64,000 nucleotides of DNA from Stutzerimonas stutzeri KOS6 (GCF_000307775.2 NZ_KK020676.1:2098970-2162969); one strand, 5' to 3'. Shown: positions 9,187 to 18,075, numbered from the stretch's first letter. Made by a program: numbers and translations. Notes: generated from the letters alone by a model not told the origin.

Positions 9187-9406
9187 CCTGGGCGCCGACG
9201 ACTACGTGGTAAAACCCTTCAACCCGGCCGAGGTCGTGGCGCGGGTGCAGGCCGTATTGCGGCGTACACGGGCCAGTGCCCCCGCCGTCTCGCAGGTGCT
9301 GCGCGTCGGTGCATTCCAGATCGACCCTGGACAGCCACTCAGCCAGCGTGCAGGTCGCTGGTCAGGCGCAGAAGCTGGAGCTGACCCTGACTGAGTTCAA
9401 GCTCCT
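9187..9406 (+). pseudogene. Remnant of an OmpR-family response regulator
   Basis: One frame encodes the end of a receiver domain and the linker ([20 protein letters not shown], then LRRTRA and GAFQIDP). Shortly after 9320 the homology moves to another frame, which reads [13 protein letters not shown], the start of the winged-helix output domain. The gene then stops at an IS-like end at 9407. Upstream of the GADDY motif nothing resembles a receiver domain. It is therefore truncated at both ends and frameshifted. The sequence resembles regulators of the BaeR/CzcR group, but the remnant is too short to assign. Confidence 0.7.
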
Positions 9407-9548
9407 AGGTTCTGTACGAAAAGTCGTCGAGCGAAGGTCAGGCGAGGCAAAAACGGGTGAGGAAGCGGAGTTTACGTGCTGTAAATGAACATTCCGAACC
9501 GTTTTTAACGAAGCATCACCGAGCGCAGGCACTTTGCGTACAGAGCCT
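9407..9548. mobile_element. Short IS5-like deletion derivative or MITE
   Basis: A roughly 140-bp segment bounded by imperfect inverted repeats: GTTCTGTACGAAAAGT on the left and, read from the other end, GCTCTGTACGCAAAGT (14 of 16 match). The flanks read CTAG on the left and CTAA on the right, fitting the YTAR target of IS5-family elements. There is no room for a transposase, so this is a non-autonomous or decayed copy. It interrupts the response-regulator remnant. Confidence 0.6.
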
Positions 9549-9876
9549 AAGCGTAAGATCCTGCCAGACAGGAAGGCCGTCTGGCCTACCTCGACACCGA
9601 ACGCACCCTGGTCCCGAAGCCGAGCCGGCCACAGTTTATGAATGGTCGAGTAAATTCGACCCTACGGCTCAATTACTGACCTCGCAACCAAGCCCGGTTA
9701 CCGATTCGGTAAGGGGTCGATGGTTGCTCTTTTGGCCCGTTCGATGCGTATGCCCTTTCGGCTACCTTCCTCGTTGGCGTCCTGTTTGAATCAAAGCACC
9801 CACCGGGTGCTCGTGGTGTGCCTCAACTTAGCTTGCCCAGCAATTGTACGAATGGTTCTGACACGCTCGGCGGTGC
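9549..9876. other. Gap without a recognisable gene
   Basis: About 330 bases between the IS-like end and the glyoxalase gene. Short frames exist, but none has protein-like composition or a ribosome-binding site. It is probably debris from past recombination. Confidence 0.5.
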
Positions 9877-10287
9877 TCAGGCTGTCGCTTGGCAAACGGC
9901 TTCCAAATTCACCCCGTCAGGCGCCAGTACATAGGCCGCGTAATAACCGGAATGGTAACGAGGCCTGATGCCCGGCGCCCCGTTGTCCTGCCCGCCAGCG
10001 GCCATCGCAGCCGCATGGAACGCGTCGACCGCCTCATGACTTTGCGCGATCAGCGCTATATGCGCCCCGTGGCTGGGGACGGGAGCGGCATGCAGCCAGA
10101 GGAATGGCTTTCCTGCGGAACCGAACCCCAATCGCCGAGGCGTCGATCGAGGGGAATCGGCCTCAATGCTCATCATCAATGTGATCCCCAGCGGTTCAAG
10201 TGCCCGCTCGTAGAATGCGCGCGCATACAAAATGTCCGAAACACCGATGCCCACGTGATCAATTGCCGAACCAGCAAAGTTGCTCAT
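9877..10287 (-). CDS. VOC-family (glyoxalase/bleomycin-resistance fold) protein
   Basis: A 136-residue single VOC domain: the first beta-alpha-beta unit starts at AIDHVGIGVSDILYARAFYERAL, and the last strands read GYYAAYVLAPDGVNLEAVC. His near the start and the final Glu are at the usual metal-ligand positions. The ATG at 10287 follows GGAG at 7 bases. It resembles the VOC gene at 11604-12005 (same N-terminal pattern and the same DNGAPG...Y..NYYA block), so the two are probably paralogues or serve related substrates. The substrate is unknown. Confidence 0.8.
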   Translation of the reverse strand: MSNFAGSAIDHVGIGVSDILYARAFYERALEPLGITLMMSIEADSPRSTPRRLGFGSAGKPFLWLHAAPVPSHGAHIALIAQSHEAVDAFHAAAMAAGGQDNGAPGIRPRYHSGYYAAYVLAPDGVNLEAVCQATA

Positions 10288-10412
10288 CAGTAACTCCATA
10301 AAATGCCGGTCACCCGGCAAGTTCGTAAGGTCTCCATCAACACCGAGCGGCGGTGCCAACCGCGCCGCGTAGTCGTTTCAGGAGCCAGCCAGGTTAATGC
10401 GGAGACGACGAA

Positions 10413-10611
10413 ATGAACGAAAAACCCGGCAGCGCCGCCCTGCCTTCGACCGCTAGCAAGGCATAGCCGTCGCACAGGCCCTGCTTCACCCGCATGGCTT
10501 CGATGCGATCGGGCTGTCCGATCTGGCCGAGGTCATGAACATCGAGCCGCCGAGCTTCTACGCCGTTCGAGGCAAGCGGCAGCGCTACGGACGCCTGAGC
10601 AAGCGCATTTC
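10413..10611 (+). pseudogene. Remnant of a TetR-family regulator
   Basis: The frame at 10422-10611 reads PAFDR-stop-QGIAVAQAL, then GFDAIGLSDLAEVMNI and PPSFYAVRGK, which is the helix-turn-helix of a TetR/AcrR regulator. An in-frame TAG lies at 10454-10456. The probable ATG at 10413 is in a different frame, with a base missing in an A run near 10420. The gene ends a few codons after the DNA-binding region, so the ligand domain is lost. It is a dead regulator fragment beside a small catabolic cluster it may once have controlled. Confidence 0.6.
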
Positions 10612-10629
10612 CGCTATCTCCCAAGCGAC

Positions 10630-11607
10630 TCAGAGATCAGTAATGACCGTACCGGCGATGCTCTCGGCGAATCCGGCTCCCAACAGCTTTGCCGGCGTCT
10701 CGAACCCCGGCTGTCGCTCACCACTCGATACGCGGCGTGCGGCCTCCACGGCAGCAAGCGGCGTGTAACTGTAGCCGTTGACGGTCTCGATCACTGAACG
10801 CGCAACAGTGCCGTCAGCGCCGGTCACTTCGGCCACTGCTCGGGCGCGATGAGTTTCACGTTGGTGCGCGACCGGGCCCTCGAGAAGCTGTGAGAGGTCT
10901 CCTTGCGGGAAGGGATCGCCGGAGAAATGCACAAACATGGCAATGTTGGGAATGCCGGTGGAGTGCCAGCCGGTGACCAGATCGCCAAAAGACAGCGGTG
11001 CACACAGCTCCAGGCCGTCGCCAAAATCGAAGTGTCGCGGTTGCGCATCGGGCGTTGCCACAAGCTGCCCATCAATCCGAGCCAGCAGCCCTGCACCAAT
11101 GATTTCGCCAACACTGCGGGCCGATCCACGCGACATGGAACCCGCGACCTGAAGCGCAATGCTAAGCGACTGCGGATTCTGCACACGGCGAGCAACATGC
11201 ACCGCGAGGCAGTCTGTGGGCACCACGTCCCAGCCGACCCCAGGCAGCAGCATCACGCCTGAGTCGGCCGCCTCAGCGCCCAATCGCTCGGCCAGCCGGT
11301 ACACATTGATCTCGGCCGTGATATCCAGATAGTCGACGCCAGCCTTGATACAGGCCTGCATCAAGGCTTCGGCGGTTTGCACGAAGGGTCCGGCGAAGTT
11401 CACCAGCACGCCGACCCCTTCAAGGGAATCTGCTGTCGGGGCATCAGGCGTGAACACGCGATAAGGAATGTCCAACTGGGCAGCCAGCACGCGCAGTTTG
11501 TCGTGATTGCGCCCGGCAATGACAATCTCCATTCCCTGCGCTACGGCATACTCGGCTGCCATGCGCCCCACGTAGCCGGTTGCGCCATAGATCATTAAGG
11601 TCTTCAT
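10630..11607 (-). CDS. Saccharopine dehydrogenase-like NAD(P)-binding oxidoreductase
   Basis: A 325-residue protein. It starts with a Rossmann fold (MKTLMIYGATGYVGRMAAEYA; glycine motif at residues 8-13) and has the family's FAGPF motif near residue 92 and DYLDITAE near residue 113, as in saccharopine-dehydrogenase-like and trans-acting enoyl reductase proteins. Its start codon overlaps the stop of the upstream VOC gene by 4 bases, so the two are co-translated. It could reduce a cyclic or unsaturated ketone processed by the VOC protein; the real substrate cannot be read from sequence. Confidence 0.8.
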   Translation of the reverse strand: MKTLMIYGATGYVGRMAAEYAVAQGMEIVIAGRNHDKLRVLAAQLDIPYRVFTPDAPTADSLEGVGVLVNFAGPFVQTAEALMQACIKAGVDYLDITAEINVYRLAERLGAEAADSGVMLLPGVGWDVVPTDCLAVHVARRVQNPQSLSIALQVAGSMSRGSARSVGEIIGAGLLARIDGQLVATPDAQPRHFDFGDGLELCAPLSFGDLVTGWHSTGIPNIAMFVHFSGDPFPQGDLSQLLEGPVAHQRETHRARAVAEVTGADGTVARSVIETVNGYSYTPLAAVEAARRVSSGERQPGFETPAKLLGAGFAESIAGTVITDL

Positions 11608-12005
11608 TGGACGTGCTGCCAGTTCTTGTAGACGAATTCCAGGCTGTAGCCATCTGGATCCAGAACGTTAGCGGCGTAGTAGTTCGGGTCGTAGTGCAGG
11701 CGTGCGCCCGGTGCGCCATTATCGACCGCGCCATGGGCCAGCGCGGCCGCATAGGAGGCTTCGACCTGGGCTTTGCTGTTTGCGACAAAACCGACATGCA
11801 CGGCGCGGCTATCAACGTCACCCTTGCGCAGCCAGAAAAACATGCGGCCGTTGGCGCCGAAGCCTTTCAGGTCTGGATGCCCAGGTGGGCCGTCCTTGCC
11901 GTCGTAATCCAGACGCGCGGTGATACCCAGCGGCACCAAGGCCGCTTCGTAGAAACGGATGGAGCGCTCGATGTCGCTCACAGACAGAAAAATGTGATCC
12001 AGCAT
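11604..12005 (-). CDS. VOC-family protein
   Basis: A 133-residue VOC-fold protein beginning MLDHIFLSVSDIERSIRFYE and ending NYYAANVLDPDGYSLEFV, where His4 and the last Glu suit metal coordination. It is the upstream partner of the NAD(P)-binding oxidoreductase, with the ATGA overlap. It follows the SDR remnant by 18 bases, so it was probably the third gene of a longer leftward operon whose first genes are now deleted. Confidence 0.85.
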   Translation of the reverse strand: MLDHIFLSVSDIERSIRFYEAALVPLGITARLDYDGKDGPPGHPDLKGFGANGRMFFWLRKGDVDSRAVHVGFVANSKAQVEASYAAALAHGAVDNGAPGARLHYDPNYYAANVLDPDGYSLEFVYKNWQHVQ

Positions 12006-12023
12006 GGCAAGTCCCTCGATTGA

Positions 12024-12278
12024 TCAGATGATGTAGCCGCCCGCGACTTCAATGCTCTGCGCGTTGATCCACGCGCCCTCTTCCGCCAGCAGCATGACGA
12101 TGATCCGAGCCACATCTTCGGGCTCACCGACCCTGCCCAGCGCCGTTTGCGCAGCCAGCATCGCCTCGAACTCATCATTGAGCCCGCCGCCCAACTCGGT
12201 TCGAATCGCTCCAGGGGAAACCGCATTGGCCCGTATACGTCGATCACCGAACTCCTTGGCCATATAGCGTGTAAGCAA
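12024..12278 (-). pseudogene. C-terminal fragment of a short-chain dehydrogenase (SDR)
   Basis: The frame reads LLTRYMAKEFGDRRIRANAVSPG, then the ELGGGLNDEF to GRVGEPEDVARIIVMLL block and a terminal GGY. This is the last third of a classical SDR, beginning just after the catalytic YxxxK region would be expected. The cofactor-binding half is missing. Upstream in the same frame, across a TAG, lies the start of an unrelated flavoprotein, so the fragment sits at a deletion junction. It is unlikely to be functional. Confidence 0.8.
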
Positions 12279-12281
12279 CCT

Positions 12282-12419
12282 CTAGCCCACCGTTACAACC
12301 CGACAGCCTTGTCGCGCTGCAGTAACCGCGGCGGCGAGACCTGCAGCTCCACCCCCCACAACCAGTACGTCGCAGGAAATGCGCTCTGCCGGACGATGAT
12401 CTGTTATTTTTGTTTCCAC
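12282..12419 (-). pseudogene. N-terminal stub of an FAD-dependent oxidoreductase
   Basis: A GTG at 12419 with AGGAGG 6 bases upstream opens a frame reading TKITDHRPAERISCD, then VLVVGGGAAGLAAAVTAA, the Rossmann FAD-binding motif of fumarate-reductase-like flavoproteins. After 45 residues it meets TAG at 12284, and the following codons belong to the SDR fragment in the same frame. A deletion therefore fused the start of one gene to the end of another. The promoter and ribosome site remain, so a short useless peptide may still be made. Confidence 0.75.
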
Positions 12420-12449
12420 TGTCGCCTCCTGATATGTCAGCTGCCGACA

Positions 12450-12478
12450 GTTATAATCGTCATAGAATCACTCGTCAA
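12450..12478 (-). promoter_or_regulatory. Sigma-70 promoter for the truncated flavoprotein/VOC operon
   Basis: Reading leftwards, TTGACG (12478-12473) and TATAAC (12455-12450) are separated by exactly 17 bases, and the AGGAGG and GTG of the flavoprotein stub follow. On the + strand a TATAAT (12452-12457) overlaps it and may serve the divergent GntR gene. The GntR protein probably binds in this 67-bp interval. Confidence 0.6.
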
Positions 12479-12485
12479 GAACGTA

Positions 12486-13205
12486 ATGATCGGATGGATG
12501 CAATCGATGGATAGCAGCGAAGAGCAACAAACTGGCAGCACCACACCGCTAGACGTCCGCTTGGTTGATGTCGCCTTTGAACGGCTGGAGGAAATGATTG
12601 TTACTCGTCAACTACCGCCCAATACCATGGTTTCCGAGTTACAGCTGAGCGCCGAGCTGAAAATGGGGCGCACTCCAATTCGCGAAGCCTTGCAGCGACT
12701 TCGGCAGATTGGCTTTGTGGAGATGCAGCCTCGTCGAGGAACCATGGTTTGTGGGACGGATATTCGGCAACAGTTGGAACTATTGGAGGTTCGCCGTCCT
12801 CTTGAAGAGTTAGTTGCCCGCTGTGCAGCGCTACGCGCCTCCGACGAAGAACGCCGCGGCCTGAGCGAGCTGAGCAAGAACATTCGAAATGCGGCAGCGG
12901 AAGGTGATGTGATCAATTACCTGCGAATCAACAGACAGATCCATGAGAAGGAAGTACAAGCCGCACACAACGGAATGTTGACCAATGTCATGGCTGCGAG
13001 CCATGCGCAATCCAGGCGCTTCTGGTATCAGAACATCCAACAGAACAAAGCCTTCGATGAAGGCGCTGACTGCCATAGCCGGGTACTTGAAGCAATCATT
13101 GCTGGAAACGTAGAGCTCGCGATCGATTCGGTAAGAGATCTGATGCAATTTCTGGAGCGCTTGACGCGGTCAACCTTGGCGGAGTTTTCTAACTCGTCTT
13201 GGTAG
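12486..13205 (+). CDS. GntR-family (FadR/FCD) transcriptional regulator
   Basis: A 239-residue protein. The winged helix-turn-helix is at about residues 20-90 (VDVAFERLEEMIVTRQL, then GRTPIREALQRLRQIGFV and PRRG in the wing). The FCD ligand domain follows: the EVRRPLEELVARCAA helix, the RINRQIHE motif and the H of AHNGM, then the C-terminal EAIIAGNVELAIDSV helix. FCD regulators respond to small carboxylic acids. It is divergent from the flavoprotein/SDR/VOC/dehydrogenase operon and is the natural candidate to control it. ATGs at 12486, 12498 and 12507 are all possible starts; none has a strong ribosome site. Confidence 0.88.
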   Translation: MIGWMQSMDSSEEQQTGSTTPLDVRLVDVAFERLEEMIVTRQLPPNTMVSELQLSAELKMGRTPIREALQRLRQIGFVEMQPRRGTMVCGTDIRQQLELLEVRRPLEELVARCAALRASDEERRGLSELSKNIRNAAAEGDVINYLRINRQIHEKEVQAAHNGMLTNVMAASHAQSRRFWYQNIQQNKAFDEGADCHSRVLEAIIAGNVELAIDSVRDLMQFLERLTRSTLAEFSNSSW

Positions 13206-13549
13206 CCGGCAGGTGTCTATAAAGCGGTCTAGCAGGCCGACCAGGGCGGGCAATCATTAGGTGAGGCGGGTCAGGCGCTCGGCCGATTCGCCGCGAGCGA
13301 CACGGTGGAACAGGCCAATGAATACCTGAGCCATCCGGCGCAAACGCCACAAGTGCAGGACGATATGCAGGCTTTGCGGATTACGGCTGGGGCCGCAGAG
13401 GGTATCAGCTCGGAACAATAAGGCTGCTGATGGTCTCACGGCCGTTGAAGGCGAAGCCTTAAGGTCGTGCTTGAGGTCCTTAACGGACAATCTTCGCTTC
13501 GTCCTGGTATTTTTTTGACTACAGTCATGCGGTCAGTCAGGAAAATGCC
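13206..13549. other. Intergenic gap with possible gene remnant and FNR-like palindrome
   Basis: From 13222 to 13421 one + strand frame reads QGGQSLGEAGQALGRFAA and continues to a stop after SSEQ; it is protein-like but has no start, so it may be the tail of a lost gene. At 13515-13528 lies TTGACTACAGTCAT, close to the FNR/ANR consensus TTGAT-N4-ATCAA, 35 bases before the FNR-type gene. It could be an autoregulatory site. Confidence 0.4.
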
Positions 13550-14320
13550 ATGCAACCGAGGGTTACTGTCATGGATGCAAAACCGAAGGTCTGCAGGACC
13601 GCTCCGCTGAAGTGCTGCGAATGCTCGCAGCGGCGAATCTGTCTGCCGGCGACGTTGCTGGACGACGAGCTGCGATACCTGCAAGGCAGCATCAGGCACA
13701 ACCGGTGCCTGGCTAGACAGCAACATCTCTTCCGGGCCAATGAGCCGGCCACTCACGTTTATGCCCTGCGCAGCGGCTCGCTCAAGAGCTATCTGACCGG
13801 CATTGGCGGCAAGGAGCTGATAACCGGATTCGTCTTTCCTGGTGAGCTTGTTGGCCTGGATGTCTTCGCTGGCGAGCGGTCTGGCTGCCACGTCGTGGCA
13901 CTGGAGTCTTCGACGGTATGCGCGATACCGGTCGACGCGCTCGAGGAGTTGCTGAGCAGCAGCGCGCAACTGCGCAGCAATCTGTTCAAATCGATCAGCC
14001 ACCAATTGCAGGTCGAACAGGCACATCTGCGTCACAGCCGTGAGAGCGCCGACCAACGCTTCATCGCCTTCGTTCTCGACCTCTCCGCCCGCTTCGCTCG
14101 ACGTGGGCTGTCCCCGACAAGGTTCACGCTACCGATGACCCGAGCCGAAATAGGCAGTTATCTGGGGCTTACCACGGAAACCGTCAGCCGCCTGTTCACC
14201 CGCTACCGTCGACTCGGCCTGATCGAAAGCAATGCGCGGGAAATCTGCCTGCTGGATGTCCGCTCGTTGTGGGATGCCCGCGAAGCCTTGCCGCAGCGAG
14301 CAGCCAGCCTGGCCGAGTGA
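13550..14320 (+). CDS. Crp/Fnr-family regulator with FNR-type cysteines (ANR-like)
   Basis: A 256-residue regulator. The N-terminus has C22-C23-x-C25-x5-C31, and C113 lies in the effector domain (GERSGCHVV), matching the four-cysteine layout that holds the oxygen-sensitive [4Fe-4S] cluster in FNR/ANR. The cyclic-nucleotide-like barrel spans about residues 50-150. The C-terminal helix-turn-helix reads TRAEIGSYLGLTTETVSRLF and contains the E-x-x-S-R contact residues of FNR, so it should bind TTGAT-N4-ATCAA sites. It is probably an anaerobic regulator; as Pseudomonas stutzeri-type species have several such paralogues, I do not assign a name. An ATG at 13571 is an alternative start. Confidence 0.88.
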   Translation: MQPRVTVMDAKPKVCRTAPLKCCECSQRRICLPATLLDDELRYLQGSIRHNRCLARQQHLFRANEPATHVYALRSGSLKSYLTGIGGKELITGFVFPGELVGLDVFAGERSGCHVVALESSTVCAIPVDALEELLSSSAQLRSNLFKSISHQLQVEQAHLRHSRESADQRFIAFVLDLSARFARRGLSPTRFTLPMTRAEIGSYLGLTTETVSRLFTRYRRLGLIESNAREICLLDVRSLWDAREALPQRAASLAE

Positions 14321-14400
14321 AGCGCGCTCCCGCTCGCTGCCGAGCCAGCCATGCGCCTGGAAGATGATGATGGCCGGCCGGCTCCGGCTCGCTGCAGTGC

Positions 14401-16014
14401 TCAGCCCGGCAACGGCGCCTCACGGTCCTGCTTGTCCGGTATCTCGATCATGGTGGCCTCGGTCAGCAATAGCACGCCGGCAATCGAAACGGCATTCTCT
14501 AGCGCAATCCGCACGACCTTGGCGGGATCGATGATGCCCGCTTCGTACATATCGACGTAGCGGTTCGCAGCGGCATCGAAGCCGACGTTTCCTGACTCGG
14601 CCAATAGCCGAGCCACCACCACGCCGTCATCCACGGCCGAGTTGTCGGCAATGGTGCGTACCGGCGCTTCCAGTGCGCGGCGCAGGATCTGCAGTCCGGT
14701 CCGCTCATCCCCTTCAACGCTGGCTTCTTCGGCACCGATCGCCGCGACCCCACGCAGCAGGGCCAGCCCGCCTCCCGGCACGATACCTTCGGACATGGCA
14801 GCCTTGGTAGCGGCGATGGCATCATCGAAAGCATCCTTGCGCGCCTTCATCTCGGATTCGGTCGGGGCGCCGACACGAATGACCGCAACCCCACCGGATA
14901 GCTTGGCCAGCCGCTCCTGCAGCTTTTCGCGATCATAGTCACTGCTGCTCTTGTCGATCTGCGTGCGGATCTGCTGCATGCGTGCGTCGATCGCCGGGCG
15001 ACCGCCGCTGCCTCCGACCAGCGTCGTGTGTTCGCGATCCGCCACCACCCGCTGAACGCGGCCAAGCTGCTCCAGTCCGACCTGTTCCAGCGCCGTGCCG
15101 AGGTCCGCCGATACCACCTGGGCACCGGTCAGCACGGCGATGTCCTGCATCATGTCCTTGCGCCGGTCGCCGAAGCCCGGCGCCTTGACCGCCACTACGC
15201 GCAGCACGCCGCGGATATGGTTGACGATCAGTGTTGCCAGCGCCTCGCCCTCGATTTCCTCGGCGATCAGCAGCAGCGGCCGGCCGCTCTTGGCGATGGT
15301 TTCCAGAACCGGAATCAGATCCTTGAGCAGCCCGACCTTCTGTTCGCAAAGCAGTACGAAGGCGTCCTCCAGCACGGCCTCCATCTTTTCGCTGTCGGTG
15401 ATGAAGTACGGAGAGACGTAACCGCGGTCGAACTGCATCCCCTCCACGACATCGAGTACCGTTTCGGTCGTCTTGGATTCTTCCACGGTGATGACGCCGT
15501 CATCGCCCACCCGCTCCATCGCCTCGGCAACCAGTTCACCCGTGGCGGGATCGTTATGCGCCGAGATGCTGGCGATCTGGGCCTTTTCCTTGCGGCTGTT
15601 TATTGCACGCGATTGTTGATGCAGCGACTCGATGGCCACGCGTAGCCCCCTGTCGAGCCCCCTTTTGATATCGATGGCGCTGGCGCCGGCCACCACGTTG
15701 CGGATGCCCTCGGTCAGAATGGCGTGGGCCAGGATCGTCGCCGTGCTGGTACCGTCGCCGACGGCATCGCCGGTCCGTTCGGCCGCCTGCCGCAACATCT
15801 GCGCACCCAGATTTTCTTCAGGATCCTCGAGATTGACCTGCTTGGCGATCGTCACGCCGTCATTGCAGACCTTGGGCGCGCCATAGGCGCTCTGGATCAG
15901 CACCGATTTCGACTTGGGGCCAAGGGTGATTCGGATCGCATCGGCCAGCTGGTTGGCACCGTGCAGCACCTTTTCGCGTGCGGCACTGCGGAACAGAAGC
16001 TTGGTGTGGCTCAT
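14401..16014 (-). CDS. groEL-like: Orphan GroEL-type chaperonin (60 kDa)
   Basis: A 537-residue GroEL paralogue. The equatorial domain carries the ATP-binding [11 protein letters not shown] motif near residue 86 and RITLGPKS near residue 28, and the apical domain spans about residues 190-375. Two features set it apart from the housekeeping copy: there is no groES beside it, and the C-terminus ends [14 protein letters not shown] rather than the Gly-Gly-Met tail that lines the GroEL cavity. It may therefore have a specialised client set or work with GroES made elsewhere. Neighbours are an FNR-type regulator and a copper chaperone, with no obvious functional link. The upstream region (16015-16170) shares a divergent promoter space with the copper-chaperone gene. 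Confidence 0.92.
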   Translation of the reverse strand: MSHTKLLFRSAAREKVLHGANQLADAIRITLGPKSKSVLIQSAYGAPKVCNDGVTIAKQVNLEDPEENLGAQMLRQAAERTGDAVGDGTSTATILAHAILTEGIRNVVAGASAIDIKRGLDRGLRVAIESLHQQSRAINSRKEKAQIASISAHNDPATGELVAEAMERVGDDGVITVEESKTTETVLDVVEGMQFDRGYVSPYFITDSEKMEAVLEDAFVLLCEQKVGLLKDLIPVLETIAKSGRPLLLIAEEIEGEALATLIVNHIRGVLRVVAVKAPGFGDRRKDMMQDIAVLTGAQVVSADLGTALEQVGLEQLGRVQRVVADREHTTLVGGSGGRPAIDARMQQIRTQIDKSSSDYDREKLQERLAKLSGGVAVIRVGAPTESEMKARKDAFDDAIAATKAAMSEGIVPGGGLALLRGVAAIGAEEASVEGDERTGLQILRRALEAPVRTIADNSAVDDGVVVARLLAESGNVGFDAAANRYVDMYEAGIIDPAKVVRIALENAVSIAGVLLLTEATMIEIPDKQDREAPLPG

Positions 16015-16170
16015 GAACGCATCCTCCTGTGCAGTCCATGGCAGCTTTGTTCAGGGTGGCGCCGACGTGTTTGATCGTAATCAACGTCCTGGCTGTCCGT
16101 GCACCCGAACCTGCCGGACGGCGCCAAGCGGCGTAATATGGCGCTATCCAACCGAAAACGGAGTCTTCAC

Positions 16171-16671
16171 ATGCTGCTTCGCTCATTGGCCGCAGGCGTT
16201 CTCGCCGCGCTCTGTCTGCCTGCCGTCGCGCAGGAACACAACCATCATGCTCCGGTGCAGGCGGCCGCCAGCGAGCTGGCAGTCAGCCACGCCTGGTCGC
16301 GCGCGATGCCGCCAAGCGCGCCGACCGGTGCGGTGTACTTCGTTCTGGAAAATCGCGGTCAACAGCCACAGCGTTTGATCGGCGCGCAAACCCCCAGGGC
16401 TGCGAAAGCCGAGCTGCATACGCACGTCCACCATGGCGACATGATGAAGATGCAGCAGGTCGAGGCGGTCGACGTGCCTGCCGCTGGCAAGGTGGAATTC
16501 AAGCCCGGCGGCAATCACGTGATGCTGTTCGGGCTCAAGCAGCCGCTGGTGGCGGGCGAAAGCTTCCCGCTCACGCTGCAATTCGAGAATGGAAGCGAGC
16601 TCACCTCCGAGGTGAGTATCGAAGAAGATGCCCCGGCCGCCGGTGGTTCGGCGCAAGGGCATCATCACTGA
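16171..16671 (+). CDS. Periplasmic copper chaperone PCu(A)C
   Basis: A 166-residue protein with a signal peptide (LLRSLAAGVLAALCLPAVAQ) and a PCu(A)C/DUF461 domain. The copper-binding residues are visible as AELHTHVHHGDMMKMQQV followed about 20 residues later by GGNHVMLFGL, the H-x10-M-x21-H-x-M pattern of the family. Extra His-rich tails at both ends (EHNHHAP and QGHHH) should add metal capacity. Members deliver Cu(I) to the CuA or CuB site of cytochrome oxidases in the periplasm. The ATG at 16171 lies 8 bases after GGAG. Confidence 0.92.
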   Translation: MLLRSLAAGVLAALCLPAVAQEHNHHAPVQAAASELAVSHAWSRAMPPSAPTGAVYFVLENRGQQPQRLIGAQTPRAAKAELHTHVHHGDMMKMQQVEAVDVPAAGKVEFKPGGNHVMLFGLKQPLVAGESFPLTLQFENGSELTSEVSIEEDAPAAGGSAQGHHH

Positions 16672-16682
16672 CCGAACGCTAT

Positions 16683-16711
16683 GGGCGTGCCGCCATGCGC
16701 ACGCCCTGTTT
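16683..16711 (+). terminator. Rho-independent terminator after the copper chaperone gene
   Basis: An 8-bp stem GGGCGTGC / GCACGCCC with an 8-base loop is followed by TGTTTTA. It lies between the convergent chaperone and gorA genes. Confidence 0.65.
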
Positions 16712-16716
16712 TACGT

Positions 16717-18075
16717 TCAGATCGCCGCTGGCGTGCGCATGGTGACGAATTCTTCCGCCGCCGTAGGGTGGATGCCCAAGGTTTCGTCGAATACCTGCTT
16801 GGTCGCGCCGGCCTTCAGCGCCACGGCCAGCCCCTGCATGATTTCGCCGGCATCCGGCCCGGCCATGTGGCAACCCAGCACACGGTCGGTTTCGGCATCC
16901 ACCACCAGCTTCATCAGGCTGCGCTCCAGGCTATCGGTCATGGTCAGCTTCATCGGCCGAAAACGGCTTTCGTAGACCCTGACCTTGTGGCCCTGCTCGC
17001 GTGCCTGTTCTTCGGTCAATCCGACTGTCGCCATGTTCGGCAGGCTGAATACCGCGGTGGGGATGGTCGTGTAGTCGACCTTGCGGTATTGCTCCGGCTT
17101 GAACAGACGCCGTGCGACGGCCATGCCTTCGGCGAGTGCGACAGGGGTCAGTTGCACCCGCCCGATCACGTCGCCAATGGCCAGAATCGATGGCACCGAG
17201 GCACGGTATTCATCATCGACGGAGATGTAGCCGCGCTTGTCCAGTTCAATGCCGACCTCTGCGAGCCCGAGGTTGTCGAGCATCGGACGGCGTCCGGTGG
17301 CGTAGAAAATGCAGTCTGCCTCCAGGGTACGACCGTCCGCCAGCGTCGCCAGCAGGCTGTCGTCGGCCTGCCTGTCGATACGGGCGATGTCGGCGTTGAA
17401 CTGCAGGTCCACGCCCTTCTTGATCATTTCGTCCTTCAGGTGATCGCGCAGCGAACCGTCGAAACCGCGCAGGAACAGTTCGCCTCGATAGAGCAGCTTG
17501 GTATCCGCGCCGCAGCCGTGGAAGATCGAGGCGAACTCGACGGCGATATAGCCTCCGCCCACTACCAGCACCCGGCGCGGCAGCGCTTCGAGATAGAACG
17601 CTTCATTGGAGGTGGTAGCGTGCTCGCAACCGGGAATCTCCGGCACATGCGGCCAGCCGCCAGTGGCAATCAGGATATGTTCGGCACTGTAGTGCTTGCC
17701 CGCGACTTCGACGGTATGTGCGTCCACCAGCCTGGCATGCGCCTGCAACAGCGTCACGCCACTGTCCAGCAGAATGCTGCGATAGATTCCGTTCAGACGC
17801 TGGATTTCACGGTCCTTGTTGGCTATCAGCGTCTTCCAGTCGAAGGTCGCCCCGTCGATGGTCCAGCCGTAGCCCTGTGCCTGTCCGAGGTCTTCGGCGT
17901 AATGCGCGCCGTAGACCAGCAGCTTCTTCGGTACGCAACCCACGTTTACGCAGGTACCGCCCAGGTAACGGCTTTCCGCCACCGCTACTCTTGCACCGAA
18001 ACCGGCCGCGAAGCGTGCCGCACGAACGCCACCGGAGCCTGCGCCGATGACGAATAGATCGAAGTCGTAAGCCAT
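16717..18075 (-). CDS. gorA: Glutathione-disulfide reductase
   Basis: A 452-residue flavoprotein disulfide reductase that reduces GSSG with NADPH in the cytoplasm. It has the FAD-binding [10 protein letters not shown] motif at residues 11-20 and the redox pair C42-V-N-V-G-C47 in [13 protein letters not shown]. The NADPH-binding region at about 170-200 ([15 protein letters not shown]) is followed by the second FAD motif (ILAIGDV) and the C-terminal H-P-T-A-A-E-E, which supplies the active-site base. Length and motifs are those of bacterial Gor rather than mercuric reductase or dihydrolipoamide dehydrogenase. The gene is divergent from the following VOC gene. Confidence 0.95.
   Translation of the reverse strand: MAYDFDLFVIGAGSGGVRAARFAAGFGARVAVAESRYLGGTCVNVGCVPKKLLVYGAHYAEDLGQAQGYGWTIDGATFDWKTLIANKDREIQRLNGIYRSILLDSGVTLLQAHARLVDAHTVEVAGKHYSAEHILIATGGWPHVPEIPGCEHATTSNEAFYLEALPRRVLVVGGGYIAVEFASIFHGCGADTKLLYRGELFLRGFDGSLRDHLKDEMIKKGVDLQFNADIARIDRQADDSLLATLADGRTLEADCIFYATGRRPMLDNLGLAEVGIELDKRGYISVDDEYRASVPSILAIGDVIGRVQLTPVALAEGMAVARRLFKPEQYRKVDYTTIPTAVFSLPNMATVGLTEEQAREQGHKVRVYESRFRPMKLTMTDSLERSLMKLVVDAETDRVLGCHMAGPDAGEIMQGLAVALKAGATKQVFDETLGIHPTAAEEFVTMRTPAAI

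Noticed and set aside
13257-13490. A 77-residue leftward gene upstream of the FNR-type regulator
   Set aside because: No ribosome site and no similarity; the opposite frame over the same bases looks more protein-like but has no start.
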